NCBI RefSeq assembly: GCF_000374545.1
Contig: NZ_KB894582.1
Location: 1-64,000, forward strand
Origin: Anaeromusa acidaminophila DSM 3853
GTDB lineage: Bacteria; Bacillota; Negativicutes; Anaeromusales; Anaeromusaceae
DNA length: 64,000 nucleotides
Direction of reading: 5' to 3'
Shown: piece after piece, positions 32,445 through 40,766 of the stretch
Layout: each line of letters starts with the position of its first letter
Position numbering within the stretch: the stretch's first letter is position 1
Program-made: the position numbers and the translations under genes
The notes under the pieces: generated by a model
Seen by the model: only the letters and a program-made list of their open reading frames with translations
What the model was told of the DNA's origin: nothing
Database searches by the model: none

Positions 32445-33224
32445 ATGAGACATAACACGATGAAGGAAAAACTGCAAAAAGGAGAGCTGGTTACCGGCTG
32501 CATGCTGCAGGGGTATCTGCCGGCGCTGGTGGAAATCTGCGATTTGGCTGGGTTTGATTTTGTCTTTTTAGATGCGGAGCACGGGCCGTTATCGCCGGAG
32601 GACTGCGAAGGCCTGGCTCGGGCGGCGGAGGTCCGGGGCGTTACGCCGTTGGTGCGGGTGCCGGATTTGCAGGAGAGCACGCTGTTGCGGTATCTGGATG
32701 TGGGGGCGATGGGCGTCATCTTGCCGGGCGTGTCCAGTGCGCAAGAAGCTAAGGCGGCCGTCTCGGCAGTGAAATATCATCCGATGGGAAAGCGAGGGCT
32801 AAATGGCGTGCGCGCTTCCGGATACGGTATGGAGAAGCCCTTGGCGGACTATGCGCAGGAGGCCAACCGGGAGACGGTAGTGCTGGCCATTATCGAAAAT
32901 ACGGCGGCTATGGAAGCGTTGCCGGATATTTTACAGGTAGAGGGATTGGATGGCGTAATTTTTGGCGCCATGGATTATTCGCAGGCGGTGGGCGTCCCGG
33001 GACAAGGCCAGCATCCACTGGTGCAAGCAGGCTATGAAATAGTATTGGCGGCGGGGCGGGCTGCTGGCAAGCCGGTGGGGACCGTGGTCCGCGCCGGGGA
33101 AGCGGCGGAAGGATATGTGCAGCAAGGAGTTCAAATGATTTTAACCAGCGCCTTTGGCCTTTTCGGCAGGGAAGCGCGCCGGTTTGTACAGACGGTACAG
33201 CAAGAAGCGGCTAAGGGAGAGTGA
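32445..33224 (+). CDS. HpcH/HpaI-family aldolase
   Basis: The 259-residue TIM-barrel protein has the family motifs DFVFLDAEHGPLSPEDCEGL, PLVRVPDLQE, GAMGVILPGVSSAQEA (metal Glu and Asp region) and IIENTAAMEALPDIL. Members cleave 2-keto-3-deoxy-aldonates or 4-hydroxy-2-ketoacids using a divalent metal. The late substrate loop reads GAMDYSQAVGVPGQ. GGAGG precedes the ATG at 32445; the longer frame from 32418 is not used. The next gene, a zinc-ribbon peptide, begins 3 bases later, so an operon is likely. Confidence 0.88.
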   Translation: MRHNTMKEKLQKGELVTGCMLQGYLPALVEICDLAGFDFVFLDAEHGPLSPEDCEGLARAAEVRGVTPLVRVPDLQESTLLRYLDVGAMGVILPGVSSAQEAKAAVSAVKYHPMGKRGLNGVRASGYGMEKPLADYAQEANRETVVLAIIENTAAMEALPDILQVEGLDGVIFGAMDYSQAVGVPGQGQHPLVQAGYEIVLAAGRAAGKPVGTVVRAGEAAEGYVQQGVQMILTSAFGLFGREARRFVQTVQQEAAKGE

Positions 33225-33226
33225 GA

Positions 33227-33415
33227 ATGATGGTGACAAGTCATGTAATTGCCCGGGCGGCGGGGGAAGAAACACTTAGAGAACGATGCTGGCGGCAATG
33301 TCGTCATTGCGGTGAAAAATTTGAGCAGTATCGTCAAATGTTTAGCTTGAAAAAAGAACCTGTCTGCTGTCCGCACTGCGGCAAGGAGCTGGATGCAGTA
33401 GAATTGCTGGATTAA
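33227..33415 (+). CDS. 62-residue zinc-ribbon peptide
   Basis: The product has two CxxC knuckles: CRHCGEKF and CCPHCGKEL, typical of zinc ribbons. It begins MMVTSHVIARAAGEETLRER. Two adjacent ATG codons lie after GGGAGAGTGAG; the first is taken. It is directly downstream of the HpaI aldolase gene. The function is unknown; zinc ribbons bind nucleic acid or protein partners. Confidence 0.7.
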   Translation: MMVTSHVIARAAGEETLRERCWRQCRHCGEKFEQYRQMFSLKKEPVCCPHCGKELDAVELLD

Positions 33416-33560
33416 AAAGGCGTTCGAACTAAAACCGAAAGTAGCTGGAAGGTACTAAGCGGTTATATAATAAATGATTGTAAGAGCCTTGAAGGAAATG
33501 GAAGATGGATCAGGAATCTTATCGATAGTAGTATGAATGATGAAAGAGAGCGTGAGTAGC

Positions 33561-33998
33561 ATGAGTAATGAGAAACGAGTACAACAGGCAGTAGAAGCCT
33601 TTATGGATGGTAAATCTTGTTCTCAGGCGGTGTTTTTCGTGTATGGTCCGGCTTTGGGAATTCCAGAAGAGGCGGCGTTGCGCATTTCCGGAGCTTTTGG
33701 CGGCGGCATGGGAAATTTGTCCGAAGCTTGCGGCGCGGCAACCGGAGCGTTCATGGCGATTGGGGCCAAGGGACTGCCCAAAGAAGAAACATATCAATTG
33801 GTACAGGCCTTTGCCAAAGAGTTTCAAGCGAAATACGGCTCTATTCACTGCACGAACCTGCTAGGCTTTGATTTGAGTACGGAAAATGGCCGTGAGGGTC
33901 GCAAAAACAGCGGCCTTGGTCATGAGTATTGCGCCCAGTATGTGCGAGGCGCAGCGGAAATTTTGGAAAACCTTTTATTTTCGGCCGCGACAAAATAG
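33561..33998 (+). CDS. C_GCAxxG_C_C family redox protein
   Basis: The 145-residue protein has the family's spaced cysteines: GKSCSQAVF, LSEACGAATGAFMA (GCAxxG-like), IHCTNLLGFDL and HEYCAQYVRGAAE. The pattern suggests a bound metal cluster or redox disulfides; many anaerobes carry such genes of unknown role. The ATG at 33561 is taken (MSNEKRVQQAVEAFMDG); an ATG at 33537 is possible and neither ribosome site is strong. TATAAT-like sequence lies about 90 bases upstream. It is monocistronic. Confidence 0.85.
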   Translation: MSNEKRVQQAVEAFMDGKSCSQAVFFVYGPALGIPEEAALRISGAFGGGMGNLSEACGAATGAFMAIGAKGLPKEETYQLVQAFAKEFQAKYGSIHCTNLLGFDLSTENGREGRKNSGLGHEYCAQYVRGAAEILENLLFSAATK

Positions 33999-34068
33999 AT
34001 AGGTAAAACAGGCGTATCTTTTTGGAAAAACGGGAGATCTGGAGTTGGAAAGAAAACAATAAGATTGA

Positions 34069-34097
34069 TTGACGTTGCCGCCTTCTTTTGCTATATT
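34069..34097 (+). promoter_or_regulatory. Sigma-70 promoter of the potassium permease gene
   Basis: TTGACG (34069-34074) and TATATT (34092-34097) are 17 bases apart, 62 bases before the start codon. Confidence 0.7.
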
Positions 34098-34138
34098 GAG
34101 TCGGTATGGCTTGTTTTAATTTAGCAAATGAATGCTTG

Positions 34139-34158
34139 AAAGTACGAGGTGGTACTTT
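34139..34158 (+). promoter_or_regulatory. Ribosome-binding site presented in a hairpin loop
   Basis: AAAGTAC (34139-34145) pairs with GTACTTT (34152-34158) around the loop GAGGTG, which contains the ribosome-binding site. The ATG starts at the next base, 34159. The structure could hide or display the site depending on a factor or on temperature. Confidence 0.7.
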
Positions 34159-36006
34159 ATGATGCGCTGGGTGAGACGGGCTTTGATTGGCAGACCTTTG
34201 CACAATCGTGAGCTTGCGCATGAAAAATTGCCGAAATGGAAGGCACTGTCTATTTTTTCTTCAGACGCACTGTCTTCGGTAGCGTATGGTCCGGAACAGA
34301 TTATGATTACTTTAGTAGCCGCTCCAGGCATTGTCGCCTACGGCTACATGTCGCCAGTAGCGTTGTCAATTTTGCTGCTCCTGGCGATTGTTGTTTTGTC
34401 CTATGTCCAGGTGGCGAAAGCCAATCCGGGCGGCGGCGGCGCCTATGCGGTAGCTAAGAAAAACCTTGGAGAGATGCCGGCGCTGGTAGCGGCAGGTTCG
34501 GTGTTTGCCGATTATGTTCTTACTGCTGCGGTGAGTGTGTCTGCGGGAACCGCGGCAATTATTTCAGCCTTTCCAGAGTTGTCGGGGAATGAAGTAACCT
34601 TGGATTTGGTGGTGCTCTTCGGCATCTTAATGATGGTGAATTTGCGGGGCGTGCGTGAGTCTTCCAATGCCTTTGTGATTCCGACATACGCCTTTTTGCT
34701 AGGCGTTGTGGTACTGATAGGAGTTGGCGTTTGGAAATCGCTGTTTGATGCGCCGTATATACTCCCGGCGGCTTCCATGGCAAAACAGCAGCTGGATTGG
34801 GCCATGCTGTTTTTAGTCTTGCGCGCTTTTGCCAATGGCTGTAGTTCGATGACAGGCGTAGAGGCGATTGCTGACAGCGTGCCTATGTTCCGTTCGCCTG
34901 AAGCTCGTAATGCCGCCGTGACGACCTACTGGATGGCGGGCATTCTTGGTTTTATGTTTATCGGCATTTCCTATTTGATTATGCACTATCATATTATGCC
35001 GATACCGGAAGTAACGGCTATGTCGCAACTGGCGGAACAGATTTTCGAACGTTCGCCTATGTACTTCTATATTCAGATTACAACTATGCTGGTGTTGTAC
35101 TTGGCGGCCAATACGGCTTATAACGGCTTGCCGGTGCTTATGTCCATTGTGGCTAAGGACGGCTATATGCCGCGTTATTTGGCGGCTAGAGGCGAGCGGC
35201 TGACGTTTTCTAACGGCATTATCCTGCTGACCGTGGCTGCTGGGCTTTTGATTGTCGCCTTTCAGGGCAACACGGAGCATTTGATTTCCCTTTATGCCAT
35301 CGGCGTTTTTATTTCCTTTACCGTGGCGCAGAGCAGCATGGTGGTTCATTGGAACCGCGAGAGAGGCGCCGGTTGGCAGTTCCGGGCGTTTCTTAATGGT
35401 TTGGGCGCGACCGTGACCGGCATTATTGTAGCTGTTATTACGGCGACAAAATTCCTCTACGGCGCGTGGATTGTCCTTGTCTTTATTCCGATTATGATTT
35501 ATATCTTCAAAGCCGTACGGGCGCATTATAATGTTGTAGCCGATCAATTGCATCTGCCAGAGGAGAGCTACAATCAGGGCGCTGAAGTATTTCCCAAGGG
35601 TAAGCATATTATTATCGTTCCTGTGGCTACGCCGACGCGGGTGGTCTACAATACCATTCGCTACGCTAAAACCATCGGCGATAATATTATTGCCGTCAAT
35701 ATCGCGGATAATGCCGAAGCGGAAAAAAAACTGCGCGAAAAATGGCAGCTTTGGGACCCCGGAGTGGAATTGAAGATTATCCGGTCTCCTTTTCGGCTGC
35801 TCATGCGGCCGCTGATCCAGTTTATTGAAAAGAAAGAACGCGAGAAGGGGCCTAATGACTATATTACGGTGATTATTCCGGAGTTTGAGACCAGTAAGCC
35901 GTGGCATCGTTTTTTGCACGGCCAGACCGGTTTGTTTTTGCGTAACGCTCTGATTTGGAAAACCAATGTGATCGTTAGCACCGTGCCATACCACTTAAAA
36001 GAATAG
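34159..36006 (+). CDS. KimA-like APC-superfamily potassium permease
   Basis: The 615-residue protein has about 12 membrane segments and a cytoplasmic C-terminal domain of about 150 residues. The N-terminus LIGRPLHNRELAHEKLPKWK and ALSIFSSDALSSVAYGPEQI match KimA (formerly YdaO), a potassium importer of the APC superfamily. The C-terminal domain (HIIIVPVATPTRVVYNTIRY) is the USP-like part that binds c-di-AMP in KimA. Substrate by homology is potassium, with proton coupling. The start at 34159 is placed by the ribosome site in the upstream hairpin. It has its own promoter and terminator. Confidence 0.82.
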   Translation: MMRWVRRALIGRPLHNRELAHEKLPKWKALSIFSSDALSSVAYGPEQIMITLVAAPGIVAYGYMSPVALSILLLLAIVVLSYVQVAKANPGGGGAYAVAKKNLGEMPALVAAGSVFADYVLTAAVSVSAGTAAIISAFPELSGNEVTLDLVVLFGILMMVNLRGVRESSNAFVIPTYAFLLGVVVLIGVGVWKSLFDAPYILPAASMAKQQLDWAMLFLVLRAFANGCSSMTGVEAIADSVPMFRSPEARNAAVTTYWMAGILGFMFIGISYLIMHYHIMPIPEVTAMSQLAEQIFERSPMYFYIQITTMLVLYLAANTAYNGLPVLMSIVAKDGYMPRYLAARGERLTFSNGIILLTVAAGLLIVAFQGNTEHLISLYAIGVFISFTVAQSSMVVHWNRERGAGWQFRAFLNGLGATVTGIIVAVITATKFLYGAWIVLVFIPIMIYIFKAVRAHYNVVADQLHLPEESYNQGAEVFPKGKHIIIVPVATPTRVVYNTIRYAKTIGDNIIAVNIADNAEAEKKLREKWQLWDPGVELKIIRSPFRLLMRPLIQFIEKKEREKGPNDYITVIIPEFETSKPWHRFLHGQTGLFLRNALIWKTNVIVSTVPYHLKE

Positions 36007-36008
36007 AG

Positions 36009-36046
36009 AATAAGAAAAGCAGCCTGGCAAGGCTGCTTTTCTTATT
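36009..36046 (+). terminator. Intrinsic terminator after the potassium permease
   Basis: AATAAGAAAAGCAGCC pairs perfectly with GGCTGCTTTTCTTATT around TGGCAA. Confidence 0.9.
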
Positions 36047-36061
36047 CGATGAAAAGAAATG

Positions 36062-36099
36062 GCCTATATATTAATGGAATAATTTGTTAATATATAGGC
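36062..36099. repeat. 13-bp inverted repeat upstream of the pilin gene
   Basis: GCCTATATATTAA (36062-36074) and TTAATATATAGGC (36087-36099) are exact complements, 12 bases apart. TATAAT lies just after, at 36103-36108, without a clear -35 box. It is a candidate operator for the pilin gene. Confidence 0.65.
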
Positions 36100-36206
36100 A
36101 AGTATAATAGGCGTAGACTCATATAAAATAGAGATACGATATGCTTGAAGCGATCAGAAAAATAATCTTTTAAAAGGTATGTCGGAGAAAGGAGCGACAA
36201 GAGGCT

Positions 36207-36371
36207 ATGAATTTGCGTATCTTCGTTTTAGATAAGAAGGGGCAGGCAAGCGTAGAGTATTCATTAATTTTGTTGCTTGTCTTTCTTGCGGTCGTTGGCG
36301 CGGCCTCGCTACTGGGCGTTGGCCTCCAAGAACTTTATACCGAGATCGCTGCTACTCTACAAAACTTATAG
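36207..36371 (+). CDS. Flp/Fap-type pilin-like peptide
   Basis: The 54-residue product begins MNLRIFVLDKKGQASVEYSL and continues as one hydrophobic helix (ILLLVFLAVVGAASLLGVG). This is the Flp pilin layout: a short charged leader, Gly before the processing site, Glu at +5 (QASVEYS) and an adjacent Tyr. AAAGGAG lies about 12 bases upstream. No tad/cpa secretion genes are in the window, so it would depend on a locus elsewhere. It is followed at 160 bases by an EAL-HDOD gene. The ORF is too short for most automated callers. Confidence 0.72.
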   Translation: MNLRIFVLDKKGQASVEYSLILLLVFLAVVGAASLLGVGLQELYTEIAATLQNL

Positions 36372-36533
36372 AGAATGTACGATGACTTTGTTCATGGAAG
36401 CGCTTGCCGAGTGGAAGACTTGCAAGTCGGAATGAACGCATTGTTTTGGCGGCTGGCTCGCATCTAAACCCGGTGCCAATATTCCTCCGCAGCGTAGTCT
36501 AGCATCGTTATAAAAGAGAAGAGGAGGGGGAGT

Positions 36534-37754
36534 ATGGAGGTTTTTGTTGCCAGACAACCTATTTTCGACAATAAAATTGAAGTAGTGGCTTATGAACTGC
36601 TTTATCGCAACGGCATGTTCAATCGTGCCGAACCAATTGATGATAATCAAGCTACTACCGACGTCCTGACCAATGTATTTTTGCAAATGGGCATAGATAC
36701 CATTGCTGAAGGAAAACGAGCTTTTGTGAATTTTAATGAAGCATTGTTGTTGCAACAAGTTCCTCATTTATTGCCTTCAAATATTCTTGCGGTTGAGATT
36801 CTAGAGACGGTTATTCCTAGTGAAGCCTTGTTGCAGGCCTGTAAGAAGCTGAAACAGGAAGGCTATTGGCTTGTATTGGATGATTTTTTGCCAGCGCCGG
36901 AGTGGCTTCCGTTGGCTAAAATTGCCGATATCATAAAAGTGGATTTTAAAAACCCTCAAAGCCTTGAAGCAAGGGAGTATTTGCTGCGCCATGACGTTCA
37001 TCAACCGGAATATTTGGCGGAAAAAATAGAGACGAAAGAAGAATTTATGCGAGCGCGCAAACAAGGATATTCTTTCTTTCAAGGTTATTTTTTTCAAAAA
37101 CCAATTATTTTATCGCAAAAAGAAATGCCATTGGCGAGCATTCAGCATTTGCGGCTGTTGAAGGAACTTTATGCTGAAAATGTCGATTTGAGAAGGTTTG
37201 AAGAAATTGTTAAACGAGATATGTCGCTATCGTTTTTGCTTTTAAAGTATGTCAATTCGGCATTTTTTAGCTTTCGCTCGCCGATCCAATCCATTCGCCA
37301 TGCCGCGGCGCTGCTTGGACAGCGTGAATTGGCAAAATGGCTGGCTTTAGTGACCTTGCGCAATTTGGGAGAAGATCAGCCTTCTGAAGTATTACATGTG
37401 TCTGTGTTAAGAGGGCGGCATTGCGAATTGATTGCGGCTTGTTTGCCCCAATGCAGGATGGCAGTGGAGCAATTCTTTTTTGTAGGCTTGTTTTCGTTGC
37501 TGGATGTATTTATAGGTAAATCGCTAGCGGATATTTTAGAATACTTGCCTGTTGGTGAAGAGGTGAAGCAAGCGCTGCTAGGAGGAAAAAATGTCTTGAA
37601 TACAGTGCTGAATTTAGTCGTTGCTTATGAACGAGGTCAATGGTGGGACGTGCAGCAATATAGCGATGAACTCAGGCTTCCCTATGATCAACTGGCGCCG
37701 ACCTATATTTCGGCAATTTGCTGGGAGCAAGAGCTATTTAGGAAAGACGCTTGA
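36534..37754 (+). CDS. EAL-HDOD signalling protein, paralogue 1
   Basis: The 406-residue protein pairs an EAL-type domain (about 1-200) with an HDOD domain (about 205-390), like B. subtilis YuxH. The EAL part keeps many conserved positions: YELLYRN in place of the EAL signature, FVNFNEALL, AVEILET, LVLDDF, DIIKVDF, LAEKIET and FFQGYFFQKP. Whether it still cleaves c-di-GMP or only binds it cannot be told. The HDOD part has RDMSLSFLLLKYVNSAFF and IRHAAALLGQRELAKWL. GGAGGGGG precedes the ATG. A second paralogue lies at 51273-52517 downstream of a c-di-GMP riboswitch. Confidence 0.88.
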   Translation: MEVFVARQPIFDNKIEVVAYELLYRNGMFNRAEPIDDNQATTDVLTNVFLQMGIDTIAEGKRAFVNFNEALLLQQVPHLLPSNILAVEILETVIPSEALLQACKKLKQEGYWLVLDDFLPAPEWLPLAKIADIIKVDFKNPQSLEAREYLLRHDVHQPEYLAEKIETKEEFMRARKQGYSFFQGYFFQKPIILSQKEMPLASIQHLRLLKELYAENVDLRRFEEIVKRDMSLSFLLLKYVNSAFFSFRSPIQSIRHAAALLGQRELAKWLALVTLRNLGEDQPSEVLHVSVLRGRHCELIAACLPQCRMAVEQFFFVGLFSLLDVFIGKSLADILEYLPVGEEVKQALLGGKNVLNTVLNLVVAYERGQWWDVQQYSDELRLPYDQLAPTYISAICWEQELFRKDA

Positions 37755-37769
37755 GAGCGTAGCGAAAAA

Positions 37770-37799
37770 AGAAACCTCCTTCCAGGGGTTTTCTTTTTT
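37770..37799 (+). terminator. Intrinsic terminator after the EAL-HDOD gene
   Basis: AGAAACCTCC pairs with GGGGTTTTCT with one mismatch, followed by a T run. Confidence 0.75.
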
Positions 37800-37846
37800 A
37801 TGTAGAAATTAATCAAAAGAAAGAACCGGCAAGGGAAGTGTTTGAC

Positions 37847-38926
37847 TTGATAAAACAAGAGCGTCTGCAGCGACTGCTGCAAGGCATGAAGGTGGCGGAA
37901 ATGCCGCAACTGCTGGTATCGGATCCAGCATCGCTTTACTATCTCACAGGGCAGTGGTTTTCGCCGGGGGAACGGATGTTGGCTTTGTATGTAAGCTTGG
38001 AGCAGGAACCGCTGGTCTTTCTGAATGAGCTGTTTCCGTTGCAGGAAGAGATCGGTGTAGAAATTGTGCGTTTTGATGACACTCAGGACGCGGTGGCTAA
38101 AGTAGCGGAGCGGGTCCGTAAGGATCGGCTTATGGGCGTGGATAAAAATTGGCCGGCGCGGTTTTTGCTGCGACTGATGGAGTTAAAAGGCGGCAGCCGC
38201 TTTGTCAACGGGTCGGCGGTTTTGGATCGCCTGCGCATGTGCAAGGACCAAGAGGAGATCGCGTTGATGCGGGCGGCGTCTCGTGTTAATGACAGGGCTA
38301 TGAAGCATTTGCTGGAATTGATACCGCAAGAGCTGTCCGAAAAGACGATGGCCAGGCAGCTTTTGGATATCTATGAAGGCTTGGGAGCGCAAGGGTTTTC
38401 CTTTACTCCTATTGTTGCTTATGGCGCGCATGCCGCCGATCCACATCACAAAACAGGCACAAGTACGGTGCGGGTGGGCGATTGTGTACTCCTCGATGTG
38501 GGCTGCAAAAAAGATTCCTACTGCGCGGATATGACGCGGACGGTCTTTTATCGGCAGGTTACGCCGTTGGGTCGCAAAATATATGAAACCGTACTGGAGG
38601 CCAACCGGAGGGCCATTGCTACGGTGAAGCCGGGGGTGCGCTTTTGTGATATTGACGCGGCTGCGCGGCAAGTTATCGCGAGTGCCGGGTACGGGGCTAA
38701 TTTCACTCATCGTACAGGGCATTCGATTGGGCTGGAGACGCATGATTTTGGCGATGTCTCTGCGGTCAACACGGAAATGGTGCAGCCGGGGATGATTTTT
38801 TCCATTGAACCAGGCATTTATTTGCCAGGACAGCTGGGCGTACGCATTGAGGATTTGGTGCTGGTCACGGATGACGGCTGCGAGGTGCTGAATGCGTATT
38901 CGAAAGAGCTGACCATTGTGGAGTAA
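37847..38926 (+). CDS. M24-family Xaa-Pro peptidase
   Basis: The 359-residue protein has an N-terminal creatinase-like domain (LLVSDPASLYYLTGQWFSPG) and a pita-bread peptidase domain. The five metal ligands are visible: Asp in LLDVGCKKDSYCADMTRT (two Asp), His in NFTHRTGHSIGLETHDF, Glu in IFSIEPGIYLPG and Glu in GVRIEDLVLV. It cleaves N-terminal residues ahead of proline. The start is uncertain: TTG at 37847 follows AAGGGA at a suitable distance; GTG at 37838 is an alternative. A near-perfect terminator separates it from the converging pruA. Confidence 0.9.
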   Translation: MIKQERLQRLLQGMKVAEMPQLLVSDPASLYYLTGQWFSPGERMLALYVSLEQEPLVFLNELFPLQEEIGVEIVRFDDTQDAVAKVAERVRKDRLMGVDKNWPARFLLRLMELKGGSRFVNGSAVLDRLRMCKDQEEIALMRAASRVNDRAMKHLLELIPQELSEKTMARQLLDIYEGLGAQGFSFTPIVAYGAHAADPHHKTGTSTVRVGDCVLLDVGCKKDSYCADMTRTVFYRQVTPLGRKIYETVLEANRRAIATVKPGVRFCDIDAAARQVIASAGYGANFTHRTGHSIGLETHDFGDVSAVNTEMVQPGMIFSIEPGIYLPGQLGVRIEDLVLVTDDGCEVLNAYSKELTIVE

Positions 38927-38950
38927 TGGGAGATGCAGAGGTAGCTGCAA

Positions 38951-38986
38951 AACAGCGGAGCGCACCGATCGGTGCGCTCCGCTGTT
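38951..38986. terminator. Bidirectional terminator between M24 peptidase and pruA
   Basis: AACAGCGGAGCGCACCGA is a perfect half of an 18+18-base palindrome; it serves both converging genes. Confidence 0.9.
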
Positions 38987-39004
38987 GCTTGCGTAAAGAG
39001 GTGT

Positions 39005-40636
39005 TTATTTTTCGATCATGTAAGGGTAGGTCGTCGTAGTGCGGGGGGACAGCACTTCTTTGATAGCGCGCTGACTGATCCAGCGGTGCAGGTTGACTGC
39101 ACTGCCGGCTTTGTCGTTGGTGCCGGAAGCGCGGCTGCCGCCAAAGGGCTGTTGTCCGACAACGGCACCGGTTGGCTTGTCGTTAATGTAGAAGTTGCCT
39201 GCCGCATGATCCAGGGCTTTTGCAATCTTGATGATGGCGTTGCGGTCTTGGGCGAAGACCGCGCCGGTCAAGCCATACACGGTAGCGGTGTCGCAAGCAT
39301 GGAGGGTTTGCTCCAGCTCGGCATCCGGATATACATAGATGGTGAGAACCGGTCCGAAGATTTCCTCCACCATGGTTTTAAAGGTAGGAGTTTTAGCCAA
39401 AATAACCGTAGGTTCTACGAAGAAGCCGATGCTGTCATCGCAGCCGCCGCCGATAATGACTTCCGCATCCGGGGAGCTTTTGGCGTAGTCTACATAGCTT
39501 TTGATGTTATCGAAAGATTTGCGGTCAATAACGGCATTCATCAAATTCGTGAAGTCGCAGACATCGCCCATTTTGATGGCGGCCACTGCTTTTTCCAGAC
39601 GGGGTTTTACTTCGCTCCAGAGGCTGGCCGGAATATAAGCGCGGGAAGCGGCGGAACATTTTTGTCCTTGATACTCAAAGGAGCCCAAGACAAGAGCGCT
39701 TGTCAGCGCTTCTACATCAGCCGACTTGTGGGCAAAAATGAAGTCTTTGCCGCCGGTTTCGCCGACCAGGCGCGGATACGTAACATAGTTGGCGATGTTT
39801 TGGCCGACTTGGTTCCAAATGCCGTTGAAGACGCCGGTGGAGCCTGTAAAATGGAAACCTGCCATTTTTGGGTGGCTGACGACGATCTTGCCGAAATCGG
39901 AGCCGCGGCAAGGAAGGAAATTGATGACCCCGGCGGGCAACCCGGCTTCCATGAGAATCTGCATGAAGTAGTAATTGGAAAGAACCGCTGTCGACGAGGG
40001 CTTCCAAAGCACCGTATTGCCGACCATGGCCGGAGCGGTGCACAGGTTGCCGCCGATGGAAGTGAAGTTAAAAGGCGTAATAGCGGCGACAAAGCCGTCC
40101 AGGGCGCGATATTCTACACGATTCCAAATGCCGTCGGTGCTCAAGGGCTGCTGCTTATAGATTTCTTGCAGGTAGTAAGGGTTGAAGCGCAGGAAATCGG
40201 CCAGCTCGCAGATGATGTCGATTTCCGCCTGGAAGGGGTTTTTGCTCTGACCAAGCATACAGGAGGCGGCTAACTTAGCGCGATACTTGCCTGTAAGCAG
40301 TTCCGCCGCTTTCAGAAAGATGCTGGCGCGGTGTTCCCAAGGCATATGTTCCCATTCTTCGCGTGCGGCTTCCGCCGCAGCGATGGCCAAGTTGAGTTCC
40401 GACTCGCCTGCAACATAGTATTCGCCCAATACGTGCTGATGATCATGAGGGCAGATGATTTGCTCTTTGCGGGTTGTACGGACTTCTTGTCCGGCGATGA
40501 TGAGAGGGACTTCCACGAACGACGCCAACTGGCGCTGTAGTTCTTCTTTCAAGGCCAGTGTCTCCGGAGAACCGGGCATATAGCCTTTAACAGGCTCGTT
40601 GACAGGATGTTTGACTTCAAAATAGGCATTGTTCAT
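39005..40636 (-). CDS. pruA: L-glutamate gamma-semialdehyde (1-pyrroline-5-carboxylate) dehydrogenase
   Basis: The 543-residue NAD-dependent enzyme oxidises the semialdehyde from proline to glutamate. The conserved layout is N-terminal MNNAYFEVKHPVNEPVKGYM, cofactor-binding AITPFNFTSIGGNL, HFTGSTGVFN, catalytic Glu in LVGETGGKDF and catalytic Cys in YQGQKCSAASRAY; C-terminal QPFGGSRASGTNDKAG is typical. AAGGAGGAG precedes the ATG. A LysR gene and an amino-acid permease lie upstream on the same strand, but no putA is in view. A long open frame on the opposite strand (38972-40273) is a shadow. Confidence 0.95.
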   Translation of the reverse strand: MNNAYFEVKHPVNEPVKGYMPGSPETLALKEELQRQLASFVEVPLIIAGQEVRTTRKEQIICPHDHQHVLGEYYVAGESELNLAIAAAEAAREEWEHMPWEHRASIFLKAAELLTGKYRAKLAASCMLGQSKNPFQAEIDIICELADFLRFNPYYLQEIYKQQPLSTDGIWNRVEYRALDGFVAAITPFNFTSIGGNLCTAPAMVGNTVLWKPSSTAVLSNYYFMQILMEAGLPAGVINFLPCRGSDFGKIVVSHPKMAGFHFTGSTGVFNGIWNQVGQNIANYVTYPRLVGETGGKDFIFAHKSADVEALTSALVLGSFEYQGQKCSAASRAYIPASLWSEVKPRLEKAVAAIKMGDVCDFTNLMNAVIDRKSFDNIKSYVDYAKSSPDAEVIIGGGCDDSIGFFVEPTVILAKTPTFKTMVEEIFGPVLTIYVYPDAELEQTLHACDTATVYGLTGAVFAQDRNAIIKIAKALDHAAGNFYINDKPTGAVVGQQPFGGSRASGTNDKAGSAVNLHRWISQRAIKEVLSPRTTTTYPYMIEK

Positions 40637-40766
40637 AGCGGCTCCTCCTTAACTTACATAAAAAATAATATGGCCTTATCTTAGCATAGAGGAGGAACTC
40701 CGGTGAATTATGAGTATTTGAAGAGACCCTACAGTTTCTTTGAAGGCTATTTAGAGGCGCTTTCGA

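Noticed and set aside
33999-34158. c-di-AMP (ydaO) riboswitch expected before a KimA-like gene
   Set aside because: The predicted transcript leader is only about 55 bases, too short for that aptamer, and no conserved core is seen.
38972-40273. 433-codon frame on the plus strand
   Set aside because: It is entirely opposite pruA, whose motifs are complete; the long frame is a codon-bias shadow.
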